Origin: Loktanella sp. Alg231-35
Lineage (GTDB): Bacteria; Pseudomonadota; Alphaproteobacteria; Rhodobacterales; Rhodobacteraceae
Assembly: GCF_900143545.1 (NCBI RefSeq)
Contig: NZ_FREV01000005.1
Span: forward strand, 62,001 to 126,000
DNA length: 64,000 nt
Reading direction: 5' to 3'
Shown here one piece after another: positions 34,110-44,001 of this stretch. The position numbers and the translations under genes were made by a program. Under the pieces are notes generated by a model. The model had not been told where the DNA came from, made no database searches, and saw nothing but the letters and a program-made list of their open reading frames with translations. The stretch's first letter is position 1. Each line of letters begins with the position of its first letter.

Positions 34110-35299
34110 GTCACGCGAGAGACCTGTTTGAATGTCGGATCATCCCAGCGCCGGTTGCGCATCACATCGCTGATCACAGCGACGGCGGCATCTACGTCGG
34201 CGGCATCAATGAACAAGGGCGTAAAGCCAAATCGCATAATATCAGGTGCCCGAAAATCGCCGATGACGTTCTGCGCGATGCAGGCCTGCATCGCGGCGTA
34301 GCCATGTTCAAAGTGGAACGACACCTGACTACCCCGCTGCGCGGGGTCGCGCGGGCTGGCGAGGGTCATCATCGGGCATTGTGCCTCAATCCCAGCAATG
34401 AACTGCTCTGTCAGGGCGATGGACGCTTTACGCAGGGCCGCCATATCAACCTGATCCCAAATCGCCAGCGATGTATCAAGTGCGGCCATCTGCAAAACCG
34501 GCGGCGTGCCAACACGCATACGCTCAATCCCTGTGCCGGGGCGATAATCGAGGTCAAAGGCGAACGGGGCCTCATGCCCCAACCAGCCTGACAGGGCAGG
34601 CTGGCAGCTGTCGATATGCCGGGGTGCGACATAGATGAATGCCGGTGCGCCGGGACCACCGTTGAGGTATTTATAGGTGCAACCAATCGCGAAATCAGCG
34701 TTGTACCCTTTGACATCAACAGCCATCGCACCGGCGGTATGTGCAAGATCCCAGACCGTGACAGCACCTGCCGCTTGCGCCATGGCGGTCAACGCCTGCA
34801 TGTCATGCAGACGCCCAGTGCGGTAATCCACCTGTGTCAGCATCAGAACGGCCAGATCATCATTGATGTGGTTCTCTACATCTTCGGGATCGACGACGCG
34901 CAATTCATACCCGCGCCCAAGCGATTTGATCAGCCCTTCGGCCATATAGATGTCAGAGGGGAAATTGCCATTGTCGGTCAGGATCACACGGCGGTCGGGC
35001 ACCAGATCAATCGCAGCAGCCAGCGCCTGATAGACCTTGATCGACAGGGTATCACCCAGCACCACATGCCCCGGTTCCGCCCCGATCAACCGCCCGATCC
35101 GGTCACCAAGGGCAGTCGGCTGCGCCATCCACCCGGCACGGTTCCAACCGGTTATGACCTTTTCACCCCATTCGGCAGTGATCGATTGCTCGACCCGTGC
35201 GGCAGTGGCCTTGGGCAGGGGTCCAAGCGAATTACCGTCAAGGTAGATCATCCCCTCAGGCAGGTGGAACATGGCTTTGGTGGCGACGAAATCAGTCAT
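34106..35299 (-). CDS. kynU: Kynureninase
   Basis: PLP enzyme that cleaves kynurenine to anthranilate and alanine in tryptophan breakdown, 397 aa. The PLP lysine lies in GCTYKYLNGGPGAPAF near residue 225, preceded by WDLAHTAGAMAVD (PLP Asp/His region) near 200. YLDGNSLGPLPK near residue 19 and RIGRLIGAEPGHVVLGDTLS are typical of KynU. The start has AAGGA nine bases upstream. It heads no further kyn genes here; kynA and kynB are not in the window. DUF1304 and SDR genes lie upstream in the same operon. Confidence 0.95.
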   Translation of the reverse strand: MTDFVATKAMFHLPEGMIYLDGNSLGPLPKATAARVEQSITAEWGEKVITGWNRAGWMAQPTALGDRIGRLIGAEPGHVVLGDTLSIKVYQALAAAIDLVPDRRVILTDNGNFPSDIYMAEGLIKSLGRGYELRVVDPEDVENHINDDLAVLMLTQVDYRTGRLHDMQALTAMAQAAGAVTVWDLAHTAGAMAVDVKGYNADFAIGCTYKYLNGGPGAPAFIYVAPRHIDSCQPALSGWLGHEAPFAFDLDYRPGTGIERMRVGTPPVLQMAALDTSLAIWDQVDMAALRKASIALTEQFIAGIEAQCPMMTLASPRDPAQRGSQVSFHFEHGYAAMQACIAQNVIGDFRAPDIMRFGFTPLFIDAADVDAAVAVISDVMRNRRWDDPTFKQVSRVT

Positions 35300-35308
35300 G
35301 GTGCGTCC

Positions 35309-35662
35309 TTAGAAACCTGTAAAAAGTGCAATCAGCGCAAGAATTGCGGGGATGCTTTGTGCAACAAAGGCAGCCTTTGTCGCTGTCACCGCGCCGTAGA
35401 TCCCGGCGACAATGACACAGATCAGCAGAAAGGCCGTCATCGGCATGCCCGTAGCGCCCCAGATCAGGCCAAAGATAAGACCCGCAGACAGAAACCCGTT
35501 ATAAAGCCCCTGATTAGCGGCCAGCACCTTTGTTTCAGTGGCAAATTCGGGTGTCAGGCCAAAGACGCGCCGCGCGCGCGGGCCTTCCCAAAGGAACATC
35601 TCCAACACCAGAAAATAGGCGTGGATCAGGGCGACAAGCGCGATCAGAATGGTTGCGAGCAT
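35309..35662 (-). CDS. DUF1304 family membrane protein
   Basis: Small inner-membrane protein of 117 aa with four hydrophobic helices (about 3-22, 48-68, 72-92, 97-115). The motif HAYFLVLEMFLW near residue 14 and NQGLYNGFLSAGLIFG near residue 49 mark DUF1304. Function is unknown. It sits between an SDR gene (one-base TGATG overlap) and kynU (nine bases), so it is part of that operon. Confidence 0.85.
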   Translation of the reverse strand: MLATILIALVALIHAYFLVLEMFLWEGPRARRVFGLTPEFATETKVLAANQGLYNGFLSAGLIFGLIWGATGMPMTAFLLICVIVAGIYGAVTATKAAFVAQSIPAILALIALFTGF

Positions 35663-36420
35663 CAGACCTGCCCCCCTGAAATCTGGATGGTTTGCCCGTT
35701 GATGCTGCGCGCACCCTCAGAGCAAAGCCACATTGCCGCAGCGGTTGTTTCATCAACCTCAAGCAATCGATGATGCCGATTGCCCTTGGCAATGGCGGCA
35801 ATCGCGCCCTGTTCATCCACATCAAAGCGTTTCATCAGGCCGGGCAGTTGGTTGCGAACAATGTCGGTATCGACATAGCCGGGGCAAAGCGCGTTAAATG
35901 TGATCGGGCGGCGCATGAATTCTTCGGACAGCCCACGGATCAATCCGATGACGCCGTGTTTGGTGACAGTATAGGGAATCGCATTCTTGAGGCCCCGCAC
36001 ACCCGCGATGGAACTGATGACAATCATGCGGGCAGGGGTGGCAGGGGCCAGCGTGGCCATCGCCGCCTGAAACGTCAAAAACACACCGTCAAGGTTCGTC
36101 GTCATCATCTTACGCCACTGGGCGAGGGTTGTTTGCTCAAACGGGCCACCTTCGGCAATGCCTGCATTGGCCACACAGATCTGGATCGGACCGCGCGCCT
36201 TGGCTGCTGCTGCGATGCCGTCGCGCAGGGATGTTTCATCATCCACATCCATGACCAGCGCGTGAAGGCGTGGGCTTTGTGCGGCCACCGCTGCGAGTTT
36301 GTCAGCGCGCCGTCCGGTGATCGTGACCTCAGCACCGGCCTTTGCCAGCGCCACGGCGATCGCTTCGCCGATGCCCGTGCCGCCGCCGGTGACCAACGCG
36401 TGTTTGCCTGCATGTTCCAT
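35662..36420 (-). CDS. SDR family oxidoreductase
   Basis: Classical short-chain dehydrogenase of 252 aa. Cofactor motif TGGGTGIGEA at about residues 10-19, NAG in VANAGIAEGG near 83, catalytic Ser in VISSIAGVRG near 134, and YTVTKHG (YxxxK) near 147. ATG 36420 is chosen since AAAGGA lies eight bases upstream; the open frame extends 24 codons further without support. Resembles 3-hydroxybutyrate or 3-oxoacyl-type reductases; its place in the kynU operon hints at an amino-acid catabolic role. Confidence 0.9.
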   Translation of the reverse strand: MEHAGKHALVTGGGTGIGEAIAVALAKAGAEVTITGRRADKLAAVAAQSPRLHALVMDVDDETSLRDGIAAAAKARGPIQICVANAGIAEGGPFEQTTLAQWRKMMTTNLDGVFLTFQAAMATLAPATPARMIVISSIAGVRGLKNAIPYTVTKHGVIGLIRGLSEEFMRRPITFNALCPGYVDTDIVRNQLPGLMKRFDVDEQGAIAAIAKGNRHHRLLEVDETTAAAMWLCSEGARSINGQTIQISGGQV

Positions 36421-36500
36421 GATCAATCCTTTCGTTGAAGGCATGCTAGCGGTGTCATGGACATGGACAAGGGCAAAGCGACTAAGGCACAAGGTCAGGC

Positions 36501-36950
36501 ATGAAATGGATCGATATCCCGCCTGTCTGGTTACTACTTGCTATTGTCTTCACATGGTGGATTGCCGTGTTGCAGCCGGATACCTTGCGTTTTGGCGGGC
36601 CGGTGATGCAACTGACCGGCGGGTTGCTGGTGGGTGGCGGGGTCGTTCTGATGCTGCTGGCCGCCATTGAGATGCGCAAGCAGCGCACAACGATTGTCCC
36701 GCATATGGAGGCAGATCACCTTGTCACCACGGGCATTTTCTCGCGCAGCCGTAACCCGATCTACCTTGGTGATGCGCTGGTTCTGGCCGGACTTGCCCTG
36801 CGTTGGGAGGTGCCAGTGGCGCTCTTGCTTGTGCCGCTTTTCATGGGCACGATCACACAGCGCTTTATCATTCCCGAAGAAAACCGACTACGCGTCAAAT
36901 TTCGCGCAGATTTTGCCCGCTATTGCCAAAGGACGCGACGTTGGGTGTGA
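36501..36950 (+). CDS. Isoprenylcysteine carboxyl methyltransferase-like membrane protein
   Basis: Small membrane methyltransferase-like protein of 149 aa with about four helices. The SAM-binding motif region VTTGIFSRSRNPIYLGDALV near residue 78 and the C-terminal EENRLRVKFRADFARYCQRTRRW segment (given here in part: EENRLRVKF near 125) match the ICMT/PEMT-like family. In bacteria these proteins methylate unknown small or lipid substrates. It is divergent from the SDR gene and stands alone. Confidence 0.85.
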   Translation: MKWIDIPPVWLLLAIVFTWWIAVLQPDTLRFGGPVMQLTGGLLVGGGVVLMLLAAIEMRKQRTTIVPHMEADHLVTTGIFSRSRNPIYLGDALVLAGLALRWEVPVALLLVPLFMGTITQRFIIPEENRLRVKFRADFARYCQRTRRWV

Positions 36951-37053
36951 CTGTTAGCGCATGACATAGGGTTTCAGTAAGCCACTCCCTTGTGAAATAT
37001 TCTTTCGCGCGATAATGCATCCTGACTGCAAGCACAGATATGGGGGATGGTCC

Positions 37054-38634
37054 GTGAAAATCGGCACACCAAATGAGATATTTGAAGGCGAAGACCGGGT
37101 TGCAATGACACCGGCCTCGGCCAAGGATCTGCAAAAGCTCGGGTATGACTGCGTCATTGAGACCGGAGCCGGGGTATCGGCTGGGTTTTCGGACCAGTCT
37201 TATAAGGATGCAGGTGTTGAGGTCGTCAAGACCGCGGCCGCCCTTTATAAAGCGGCTGATATTGTCGTCAAGGTGCGCCCTCCGGAAGATGCGGAAATCA
37301 AGCGGTTGAGCGAAGGCCAGACCCTGATTTCGTTCTTCTACCCTGCACAGAATGAAAAACTGATGGAGGCCGCCAACAAGAAAGGCGCCACCGTCATCGC
37401 GATGGACATGGTGCCGCGTATTTCGCGTGCCCAGAAGATGGATGCCCTGTCTTCCATGGCCAATATCGCTGGTTATCGCGCCGTTATTGAGGCCGGTAAC
37501 AACTTTGGTCGCTTCTTTACCGGGCAGGTCACGGCCGCTGGTAAAGTGCCACCTGCCAAAGTTCTTGTGGTTGGCGCCGGTGTGGCCGGCCTGGCCGCAA
37601 TTGGTACCGCAACCTCACTGGGTGCCATCACATACGCCTTTGACGTGCGCCCCGAAGTGGCCGAGCAGGTCGAATCCATGGGTGCCGAATTTGTTTTCCT
37701 CGATTTTGAGGAAGAACAGCAGGACGGCTCGGCGACAGGTGGTTATGCGGCTGTATCTTCTCCGGAATTTGCGGCGGCCCAGCTTGCCAAGTTCCGCGAA
37801 ATCGCACCGGAAATGGACATCGTCATTACAACGGCGCTGATCCCTGGCCGCGACGCGCCAGAGCTGTGGACCAAAGATATGGTCGAAAGCATGAAACCCG
37901 GTTCGGTCATCATTGACCTTGCTGCCGAACGTGGCGGCAACTGCAAGCTGACCGTCAAAGACGAAAAGATTGTCACCGACAACGGCGTGACCATCGTGGG
38001 TTACACCGATTTCCCAAGCCGGATGGCCGCACAATCCTCGACCCTTTATGCGACAAACATCCGTCACATGATGACGGATTTGACGCCAGATAAAGACGGC
38101 ACGCCAAACCACAATATGGAAGACGACGTGATCCGTGGGGCGACCGCGACGCATGCAGGTGAGATTACCTTCCCACCGCCGCCGCCCAAGGTGGCCGCGA
38201 TTGCAGCGGCACCAAAGAAAGAGGCGCCAAAGGAACTAACGGCAGAAGAAAAGCGCGCCGCAGAAGTGGCCGCCTTCCAAAACGAGACCAAGACGCAAGT
38301 CGGTCTTTTGGCTGCCGGTGCCGCATTGATCCTTGGCATCGGGTTGATCCCGGGCATGCCTGCCAGCTTTATGCAGCATTTCATCGTCTTTGTGCTGTCG
38401 GTCTTTATCGGCTTCCAGGTGATCTGGAACGTAGCGCACTCGTTGCACACACCGCTGATGGCTGTGACCAATGCGATTTCCTCGATCATTATCTTGGGTG
38501 CGCTTATTCAGATCGGATCGACCAGCACGTTGATCACGATATTGGCGGCACTTGGTATCTTTATGGCGGCCGTGAACATCTTCGGCGGCTTCCTCGTGAC
38601 ACGGCGCATGCTCGCCATGTTCCAAAAGTCTTAA
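37054..38634 (+). CDS. pntA: NAD(P) transhydrogenase subunit alpha
   Basis: Proton-translocating transhydrogenase alpha chain, 526 aa, which uses the proton gradient to reduce NADP+ with NADH. Residues 1-380 form the NAD(H)-binding domain, with EDRVAMTPASAKDLQ near 13, SSMANIAGYRAV near 128 and the Rossmann loop GAGVAGLAAIGTA near 174. An Ala/Pro/Lys-rich linker (about 373-415, PPPPPKVAAI) joins four C-terminal helices. GTG 37054 follows a GGGGGATGG site and matches the usual MKIG start; the open frame begins 13 codons earlier. Here pntA is one gene, not split into pntAA and pntAB as in some alphaproteobacteria. Confidence 0.95.
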   Translation: MKIGTPNEIFEGEDRVAMTPASAKDLQKLGYDCVIETGAGVSAGFSDQSYKDAGVEVVKTAAALYKAADIVVKVRPPEDAEIKRLSEGQTLISFFYPAQNEKLMEAANKKGATVIAMDMVPRISRAQKMDALSSMANIAGYRAVIEAGNNFGRFFTGQVTAAGKVPPAKVLVVGAGVAGLAAIGTATSLGAITYAFDVRPEVAEQVESMGAEFVFLDFEEEQQDGSATGGYAAVSSPEFAAAQLAKFREIAPEMDIVITTALIPGRDAPELWTKDMVESMKPGSVIIDLAAERGGNCKLTVKDEKIVTDNGVTIVGYTDFPSRMAAQSSTLYATNIRHMMTDLTPDKDGTPNHNMEDDVIRGATATHAGEITFPPPPPKVAAIAAAPKKEAPKELTAEEKRAAEVAAFQNETKTQVGLLAAGAALILGIGLIPGMPASFMQHFIVFVLSVFIGFQVIWNVAHSLHTPLMAVTNAISSIIILGALIQIGSTSTLITILAALGIFMAAVNIFGGFLVTRRMLAMFQKS

Positions 38635-38646
38635 AGGGGCAGGGCA

Positions 38647-40164
38647 ATGGAAAACGCATTCACAATCGCGGCCTATGTCGTCGCAGCTATTCTTTTCATC
38701 CTGTCTCTGGGCGGATTGTCAGGCCAGGAAAGCGCAAAGCGGGCCGTTTGGTACGGCATCGCAGGCATGGCGCTGGCAGTGCTTGCCACGCTGGTTGGGC
38801 CCGGTGCCGGGCTTGGGCTGCTGTCGATCATCCTGATCGCACTTGGCGGTATGGTCGGCTATCAACTGGCCACCAAGGTTGAGATGACACAAATGCCAGA
38901 GCTTGTGGCGATCATGCACTCTATGGTTGGCCTTGCGGCGGTCTTTGTGGGCTTTAACGCTGATCTGATGATCAACTACATCGGCGGTATCTATGCAGAC
39001 AGCGGCCAAGTGCTTGGTGCGGTTGCAGCGGACGGCTACACCGTCATTGGTTTGCCGAAAGAAGCTTATGAGGGCCTCAGCGCCTTTGGTCAGTTGATCG
39101 CCAAGAAATCCAGTGTTGAGATCGGCATCCTGCGGGTCGAACTGGTTTTGGGTATCTGGATTGGTGCGGTGACGTTCACCGGCTCCGTGATTGCCTATGC
39201 CAAGCTGGCGGGCAACTCTAGCAAGCTGCCGTTCAAGGTGGACACAGGTGCCAACAAGCTGCCCGGCGGGCATCTGTTGAATGCAAGTGCTGCCGCGCTC
39301 TCGGTCATTTTGCTGTTCATGTATATGGGCGGTAGCGGCTCTTGGGCGTTGGTCGTGCTGACGCTGGCGGGCCTGTTTATCGGCTATCACCTGATCATGG
39401 GCATCGGCGGCGCGGATATGCCTGTCGTTGTGTCCATGCTGAACAGCTATTCCGGTTGGGCGGCTGCGGCGATTGGTTTCAGCCTCGGCAATGATCTGTT
39501 GATCGTCGTGGGCGCACTTGTGGGTTCCTCTGGTGCGATCTTGTCTTACATCATGTGTAAGGCGATGAACCGGTCCTTTGTATCGGTCATCCTGGGCGGT
39601 TTTGGCGGCCCTGCGGGCGAGCAGATGGCAGTTGAAGGTGAGCAGGTTGCGATTGACGCGGACGGTGTCGCCAGCGCGTTGAACGATGCCGACAGCGTTA
39701 TCATCATTCCCGGATACGGGATGGCCGTGGCACAGGCGCAGCAGGCGGTATCTGAATTGGTACGCAAACTGCGCGCGCAGGGTAAGAACGTGCGCTTTGC
39801 GATCCACCCGGTTGCAGGGCGTTTGCCCGGCCACATGAACGTGCTGCTGGCCGAGGCTAAGGTGCCTTATGACATCGTGATGGAGATGGATGAGATCAAC
39901 GAAGACTTTCCTAATACGGACGTCGCCATTGTGATTGGCTCCAACGACATCGTGAACCCTGCCGCACAGGATGATCCCAACAGCCCGATTGCTGGCATGC
40001 CGGTACTGGAATGCTGGAAAGCCAAGCAAGTGTTTGTGTCCAAGCGCGGGCAGGGGACGGGCTATTCGGGTATCGAGAACCCGCTGTTCTTCAAGGACAA
40101 CACGCGGATGTTCTATGGCGATGCGAAGGCATCACTGGATACGCTGCTGCCAAAGATCGACTAA
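38647..40164 (+). CDS. pntB: NAD(P) transhydrogenase subunit beta
   Basis: Beta chain of the transhydrogenase, 505 aa: about nine transmembrane helices (residues 1-290) followed by the NADP(H)-binding domain (about 330-500). Motifs include [17 protein letters not shown] near residue 89, [17 protein letters not shown] near 263, [13 protein letters not shown] near 355, and [20 protein letters not shown] near 379. It begins 12 bases after pntA with AAGGGGCAGGG upstream. A strong terminator pair follows. Confidence 0.97.
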   Translation: MENAFTIAAYVVAAILFILSLGGLSGQESAKRAVWYGIAGMALAVLATLVGPGAGLGLLSIILIALGGMVGYQLATKVEMTQMPELVAIMHSMVGLAAVFVGFNADLMINYIGGIYADSGQVLGAVAADGYTVIGLPKEAYEGLSAFGQLIAKKSSVEIGILRVELVLGIWIGAVTFTGSVIAYAKLAGNSSKLPFKVDTGANKLPGGHLLNASAAALSVILLFMYMGGSGSWALVVLTLAGLFIGYHLIMGIGGADMPVVVSMLNSYSGWAAAAIGFSLGNDLLIVVGALVGSSGAILSYIMCKAMNRSFVSVILGGFGGPAGEQMAVEGEQVAIDADGVASALNDADSVIIIPGYGMAVAQAQQAVSELVRKLRAQGKNVRFAIHPVAGRLPGHMNVLLAEAKVPYDIVMEMDEINEDFPNTDVAIVIGSNDIVNPAAQDDPNSPIAGMPVLECWKAKQVFVSKRGQGTGYSGIENPLFFKDNTRMFYGDAKASLDTLLPKID

Positions 40165-40171
40165 TCGGAAA

Positions 40172-40197
40172 GTAAGGTGGATCTTGATCCACCTTAC
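40172..40197. repeat. REP-like perfect palindrome after pntB
   Basis: A 12-base arm GTAAGGTGGATC, two Ts, and its exact complement GATCCACCTTAC. No T-run follows immediately, so it is not itself a classical terminator. It shares the GTA(A/G)GG(T/C)GG opening with palindromes at 42237 and 49986. Confidence 0.7.
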
Positions 40198-40201
40198 AAC
40201 A

Positions 40202-40233
40202 AAAAAGCCCCGCTCTGCTGAGCGGGGCTTTTT
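40202..40233. terminator. Bidirectional intrinsic terminator between pntB and oppC
   Basis: Stem GCCCCGCT / AGCGGGGC with loop CTGCTG, flanked by AAAAA on the left and TTTTT on the right. It can therefore stop pntAB transcripts (plus) and the opp operon (minus), whose stop codon lies at 40239. Confidence 0.9.
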
Positions 40234-40238
40234 GATTT

Positions 40239-41201
40239 TCAGAGCCCTCTGATCCGTGGATCCAGCGCATCGCGCAACCCGTCACCGATATAGTTCACAG
40301 CCAGCACAGTCAGCGAAATCGCCAGACCGGGCCAGAGGACGCGTTCGGGGAAGGCGGTCATGCGGTCGACACTGTCAAACAGTATCTTGCCCCATGTGGG
40401 AAAGTCAGACGGAAAGCCAAGGCCAAGAAAGGACAACGCGCTTTCGGTGATGATTGCTGTGGCAAGGCCCAGCGTTGCCGATACCATGATCGGCGACAGC
40501 ACGTTGGGCAGCACATGCCGCGTGATCATCCGCCGCGGTGGCGTTCCGATAGAGCGGGCGGCGAGGACAAATTCGCGTTCTTTCAGCGCCATAACGTCGC
40601 CACGCACGATCCGTGCGGTTTGCATCCATGATGTGATCCCGATGCCAAAGACGATGAGGATAAAGATGCCATTCTCTGGCCCAAAAGCAGCCCGCAGGGG
40701 ATCGCGGAATAGCAGCATCATGACCAATAGCAAAGGCAACAGCGGCAGCGACAGCACCAGATCGGTAAAGCGCATCAACGCCCAATCCAAACGGCGGAAA
40801 TACCCCGACAGCACGCCCACAAGCGTCCCGATAAGAATGGCAAGTATCATCGCGGTCCAGCCCACAGCCAGCGAAATCCGCCCGCCCTGCATGATGTTGG
40901 ACATGATATCACGACCCAGATGGTCGGTGCCCATGGGGCGCGCCCAGCTGGTCTTGGCATCGCCATCCCAGATCGCGGTGTAGATCGGGCGCACATCCTT
41001 GTTGCGAATATCCAGCTTGCCGGGGTCCACGTCCCAGACGACCGGACCAAGCATGCAAAACAGCGTGATAAAGATCAGAAAGATCAGACCCGCCATAGCA
41101 CCCTTGTGGCTGCGGAACTGCTCCCACACGTCCCACCACTGGTTGCGCACTTTCTCTGGCGTTTCGACAGGCGGCTGCACCTGGGTTGAGATATCAGTCA
41201 T
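40239..41201 (-). CDS. oppC: Oligopeptide/dipeptide ABC transporter permease, OppC/DppC type
   Basis: Inner-membrane permease, 320 aa with about six helices. The OppC_N segment lies at residues 30-80 (AGLIFLIFITLFCMLGPVV). The coupling EAA-loop region FVLAARSIGTPPRRMITRHVLPN is near residue 213, followed by TESALSFLGLGFPSDFPTWG. ATG 41201 has AGGA nine bases upstream and overlaps the oppB stop by eight bases; the frame opens six codons earlier. Last gene of the leftward operon. Confidence 0.94.
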   Translation of the reverse strand: MTDISTQVQPPVETPEKVRNQWWDVWEQFRSHKGAMAGLIFLIFITLFCMLGPVVWDVDPGKLDIRNKDVRPIYTAIWDGDAKTSWARPMGTDHLGRDIMSNIMQGGRISLAVGWTAMILAILIGTLVGVLSGYFRRLDWALMRFTDLVLSLPLLPLLLVMMLLFRDPLRAAFGPENGIFILIVFGIGITSWMQTARIVRGDVMALKEREFVLAARSIGTPPRRMITRHVLPNVLSPIMVSATLGLATAIITESALSFLGLGFPSDFPTWGKILFDSVDRMTAFPERVLWPGLAISLTVLAVNYIGDGLRDALDPRIRGL

Positions 41202-42201
41202 AGCGGATCCTCGGATCAAGCACGCCGTAAAGGATGTCAGCGATCAGGTTCATCATCACGATCAGCACGGCCAGCAGGAAAGTGATTGTCATGACCATCG
41301 GGATGTCATTGCCCTGCAACGCGATGATCAGCAGCTGACCCAGGCCGTTCACCTTGAACACCTGCTCTGTAATAATGGCACCGCCAAAAATGGACGGGAT
41401 ACCAAGGGCGATCACCGTCACAACGGGGATCATGGAGTTACGCAGCACATGGCGCATAACCACGACGCTTTCTGTCATGCCCTTGGCACGGGCGGTGCGG
41501 ACATAATCCTGCCCCAGATTGTCGAGCATGGAGGCGCGCATGTAGCGGCTAACCTGTGCTGTGGTTTGCAGGGCTAGCACCATCACCGGCATGATCATCT
41601 GTTGCAGTTGGTATTTGAAGGTCTGCCAGTCCACGACTTCATGGGTGGTGTCATAGATCGAGGGCAACCAGCCCAACTGTACCGAGAAGATCACGATGAC
41701 CAACACACCCGAAAAGAATGGTGGGACGGAAAACCCGATCATGCTGACAAATGTGCCCGCCTGGTCAAAGACAGAGTATTGCTTATAAGCACTGATGATG
41801 CCGATTGGCAGGGCAATGGCTACGCCCACAACATAGGACATGCCAACCACCCACAGGGTTTGGGGCAAACGCTCAGCAATGGTGTCAAACACCGGGCTGC
41901 GGGACTGAAAGCTGATGATGCGCTGGGCATCATTGGCAAAGTTGGTGCCGAATGCGCCGTCAATCCAATACTGCGGCTCGACGATGAAGAACTGATAAAG
42001 CCAAAGGTAAAAGCGTGTGTACCAAGGCTCTCCCAGCCCCAGAGCCTCGCGCATCCGCTGTTTGACGTCATCGGGAATGGTCAGCGGCATGGATCCCATC
42101 GGATCACCCGGTGCCAGTTCCAGCAGCAGAAAAATCACCAAAGCAATGAACAAAAGCGTCGGGATCGACAGGACCAATCTACGGATCGTGTAGTTCAGCA
42201 T
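41194..42201 (-). CDS. oppB: Oligopeptide/dipeptide ABC transporter permease, OppB/DppB type
   Basis: Inner-membrane permease partner of OppC, 335 aa. The N-terminal TM segment RRLVLSIPTLLFIALVIFLLLELAPGDP (residues 7-34, in part) is typical of DppB, and the EAA-type loop QDYVRTARAKGMTESVV is near residue 228, ahead of NSMIPVVTVIALG. The gene is separated from oppA by 78 bases that carry a perfect hairpin, so its expression may be lowered relative to the binding protein. Confidence 0.94.
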   Translation of the reverse strand: MLNYTIRRLVLSIPTLLFIALVIFLLLELAPGDPMGSMPLTIPDDVKQRMREALGLGEPWYTRFYLWLYQFFIVEPQYWIDGAFGTNFANDAQRIISFQSRSPVFDTIAERLPQTLWVVGMSYVVGVAIALPIGIISAYKQYSVFDQAGTFVSMIGFSVPPFFSGVLVIVIFSVQLGWLPSIYDTTHEVVDWQTFKYQLQQMIMPVMVLALQTTAQVSRYMRASMLDNLGQDYVRTARAKGMTESVVVMRHVLRNSMIPVVTVIALGIPSIFGGAIITEQVFKVNGLGQLLIIALQGNDIPMVMTITFLLAVLIVMMNLIADILYGVLDPRIRYD

Positions 42202-42236
42202 AAAGGGACGCCTTGGTTAATGGTTCTGGTGAATGT

Positions 42237-42261
42237 GTAGGGCGGGGTGATCCCGCCCTAC
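42237..42261. repeat. Perfect hairpin between oppA and oppB, REP-like
   Basis: A 10-base arm GTAGGGCGGG, loop GTGAT, and exact complement CCCGCCCTAC, 18 bases after the oppA stop on the minus strand. No T-run follows in the direction of transcription. Such hairpins commonly protect the upstream binding-protein message from 3' decay, so oppA is made in excess of the permeases. Confidence 0.8.
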
Positions 42262-42279
42262 AGGTTTTGTCACGCTAAA

Positions 42280-44001
42280 TTAGCGGTTGTCGCCAGTGCG
42301 GTACCAGTCAGCTGCATTCCACAGCTCGCTGTCCCAGACGTTCAGGTCAACACCGCCAAGACTGTTGGCATGTGCCGACAGACGACCACGGTGAACCAGT
42401 GGGATCATCCCGCCTTCGGACACGATCAGATCGTTCAACTGACGTGCGATCGACGCACGTTCGTCAGCGTCCGCTGTTGCGGTCAACTGTGCATGCAGCG
42501 CGTCATATTCTTCGCTGCAGAAACGGCTGATGTTTTCACCCTGCCACTGTGTGTCTGGCGCCGGTGCTTTGTCGCACAACCCGTTTGCCAGATACGACTG
42601 CGGATCGGTGCCGTTGAACGTGTTGGCGTACATTTCCACATCAGCATAGAACTTTTGGAAAGTGTCAGGCGAACCTGGGTCACCACCAAAGAACACAGAT
42701 GCGTCGATGTTGCGCAGCTCGGCGTCGATGCCGATTTCAGACCACCACTCTTTGATCAGAGCCTGGAAATCCTGACGCACAGCGTTTGTGGACGTCTGGT
42801 ACAGGATCGCCATTGGCGCGCCGTTTGCTTCGCGAACGCCGTCACCATCTGTGTCCAGATAGCCAGCTTCATCCAGCATTGCGTTCGCGGCAGCAATGTC
42901 CTGCACGTCACATGTGAACGTGTCAGAGTTCACCGCAGCAGGTGCAGGCACCCAGTTACAGGTCACTTTACCGGCTTGGCCATAGCCAACTTCAACCAGC
43001 AGCGGACGGTCGATGGCCAGGGACATCGCGTTGTAGACCGCCGGATCGCTGAGGAACGGGTGTGGACGGATCACTGACCGCTCTTCCGCGCTCAAGGACT
43101 GATCAGGGTTCGTGTTGTTAAGCATGATCCGCTCAACCAATGGACCAAAGCCAGCGACAGGTGAACCAAGGCCACCTTCTTGCATGGAAGCGATCACATC
43201 GGGCGCCAATTGCAGGTTCCAGGCATAGTCAAACTCGCCTGTTTCCATGACGGCACGACCAGCAGCCGTTGCGTCGCCGCCACCTTTGAAGGTCACGGAT
43301 GCAAAGGCAGGTTTGCCTGCTTCACGGTAGTTTTCATTGGCGACCAACTGGATCACGTCGTTTGTGCGGAATTCAGTGACAACGAAAGGACCGGTGCCGA
43401 TCGGGCCAAAGTTTTCATCCGTACACTCTGGCGCCTTGGCGCCCATGCAGTTCGCGAATTGTGCGGCCTGAATGATTGGGCTTTCACCACCAACGAACGG
43501 GCCGTAGGGAAATGGTGTCGGGCTGTCGAAGGTGACAACAACGGTCAGATCATCAGGTGTATCGACGGAAGACACGCCTTCGAACTTGGTCACCTGCGCG
43601 CAGCCGGACTCTGGGTCGGTGCAGTACTCATAGGTGAATTTCACATCAGCAGACGTGAACGGTGTGCCATCGGACCACATGATGCCTTCGGTGATTTTCC
43701 ATGTGATGGACATCAGATCTTCAGAAACGCCGCCATTTGACACTGTTGGGACTTCGTCAACCAACCATGGGATCAGCGCGCCTTGTGGGTCATAACGGGC
43801 CAGAGGCTCGATGATCAGGGACGCAGATTCAACGTCTTTGGTGCCGCCTGACAAGAATGGGTTCAGGATGGACGGGGCTTGCCAATAGATGATTTTGACT
43901 TCGCCATCGCGGCCCCGTTCGCCTTCATGCGCATCGGCATAAGCCATCTGCGCTACGGCAACGGTCGCAACAGCGCCCATTAGGGCTGTTTTGAGTTTCA
44001 T
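42280..44001 (-). CDS. oppA: Peptide ABC transporter substrate-binding protein, OppA/DppA family
   Basis: Cluster C periplasmic receptor (SBP family 5), 573 aa, long as usual for this group. Signal peptide ends near AYADAHEGE (about residue 23). Domain order is as expected: [12 protein letters not shown] near 50, the family motif region [20 protein letters not shown] near 130 (shown in part: [18 protein letters not shown] begins about 136), and the late lobe. AAGGAG lies nine bases before the ATG, which overlaps the oppF stop (ATGA). Adjacent acyl-amino-acid hydrolases suggest peptides or acylated amino acids as cargo. Confidence 0.94.
   Translation of the reverse strand: MKLKTALMGAVATVAVAQMAYADAHEGERGRDGEVKIIYWQAPSILNPFLSGGTKDVESASLIIEPLARYDPQGALIPWLVDEVPTVSNGGVSEDLMSITWKITEGIMWSDGTPFTSADVKFTYEYCTDPESGCAQVTKFEGVSSVDTPDDLTVVVTFDSPTPFPYGPFVGGESPIIQAAQFANCMGAKAPECTDENFGPIGTGPFVVTEFRTNDVIQLVANENYREAGKPAFASVTFKGGGDATAAGRAVMETGEFDYAWNLQLAPDVIASMQEGGLGSPVAGFGPLVERIMLNNTNPDQSLSAEERSVIRPHPFLSDPAVYNAMSLAIDRPLLVEVGYGQAGKVTCNWVPAPAAVNSDTFTCDVQDIAAANAMLDEAGYLDTDGDGVREANGAPMAILYQTSTNAVRQDFQALIKEWWSEIGIDAELRNIDASVFFGGDPGSPDTFQKFYADVEMYANTFNGTDPQSYLANGLCDKAPAPDTQWQGENISRFCSEEYDALHAQLTATADADERASIARQLNDLIVSEGGMIPLVHRGRLSAHANSLGGVDLNVWDSELWNAADWYRTGDNR

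Noticed and set aside
38719..40029. A 436-codon open frame on the minus strand across pntB
   Set aside because: It is the opposite-strand shadow of pntB; the product is His/Gln/Arg-rich with no motif, and pntB is unmistakable.
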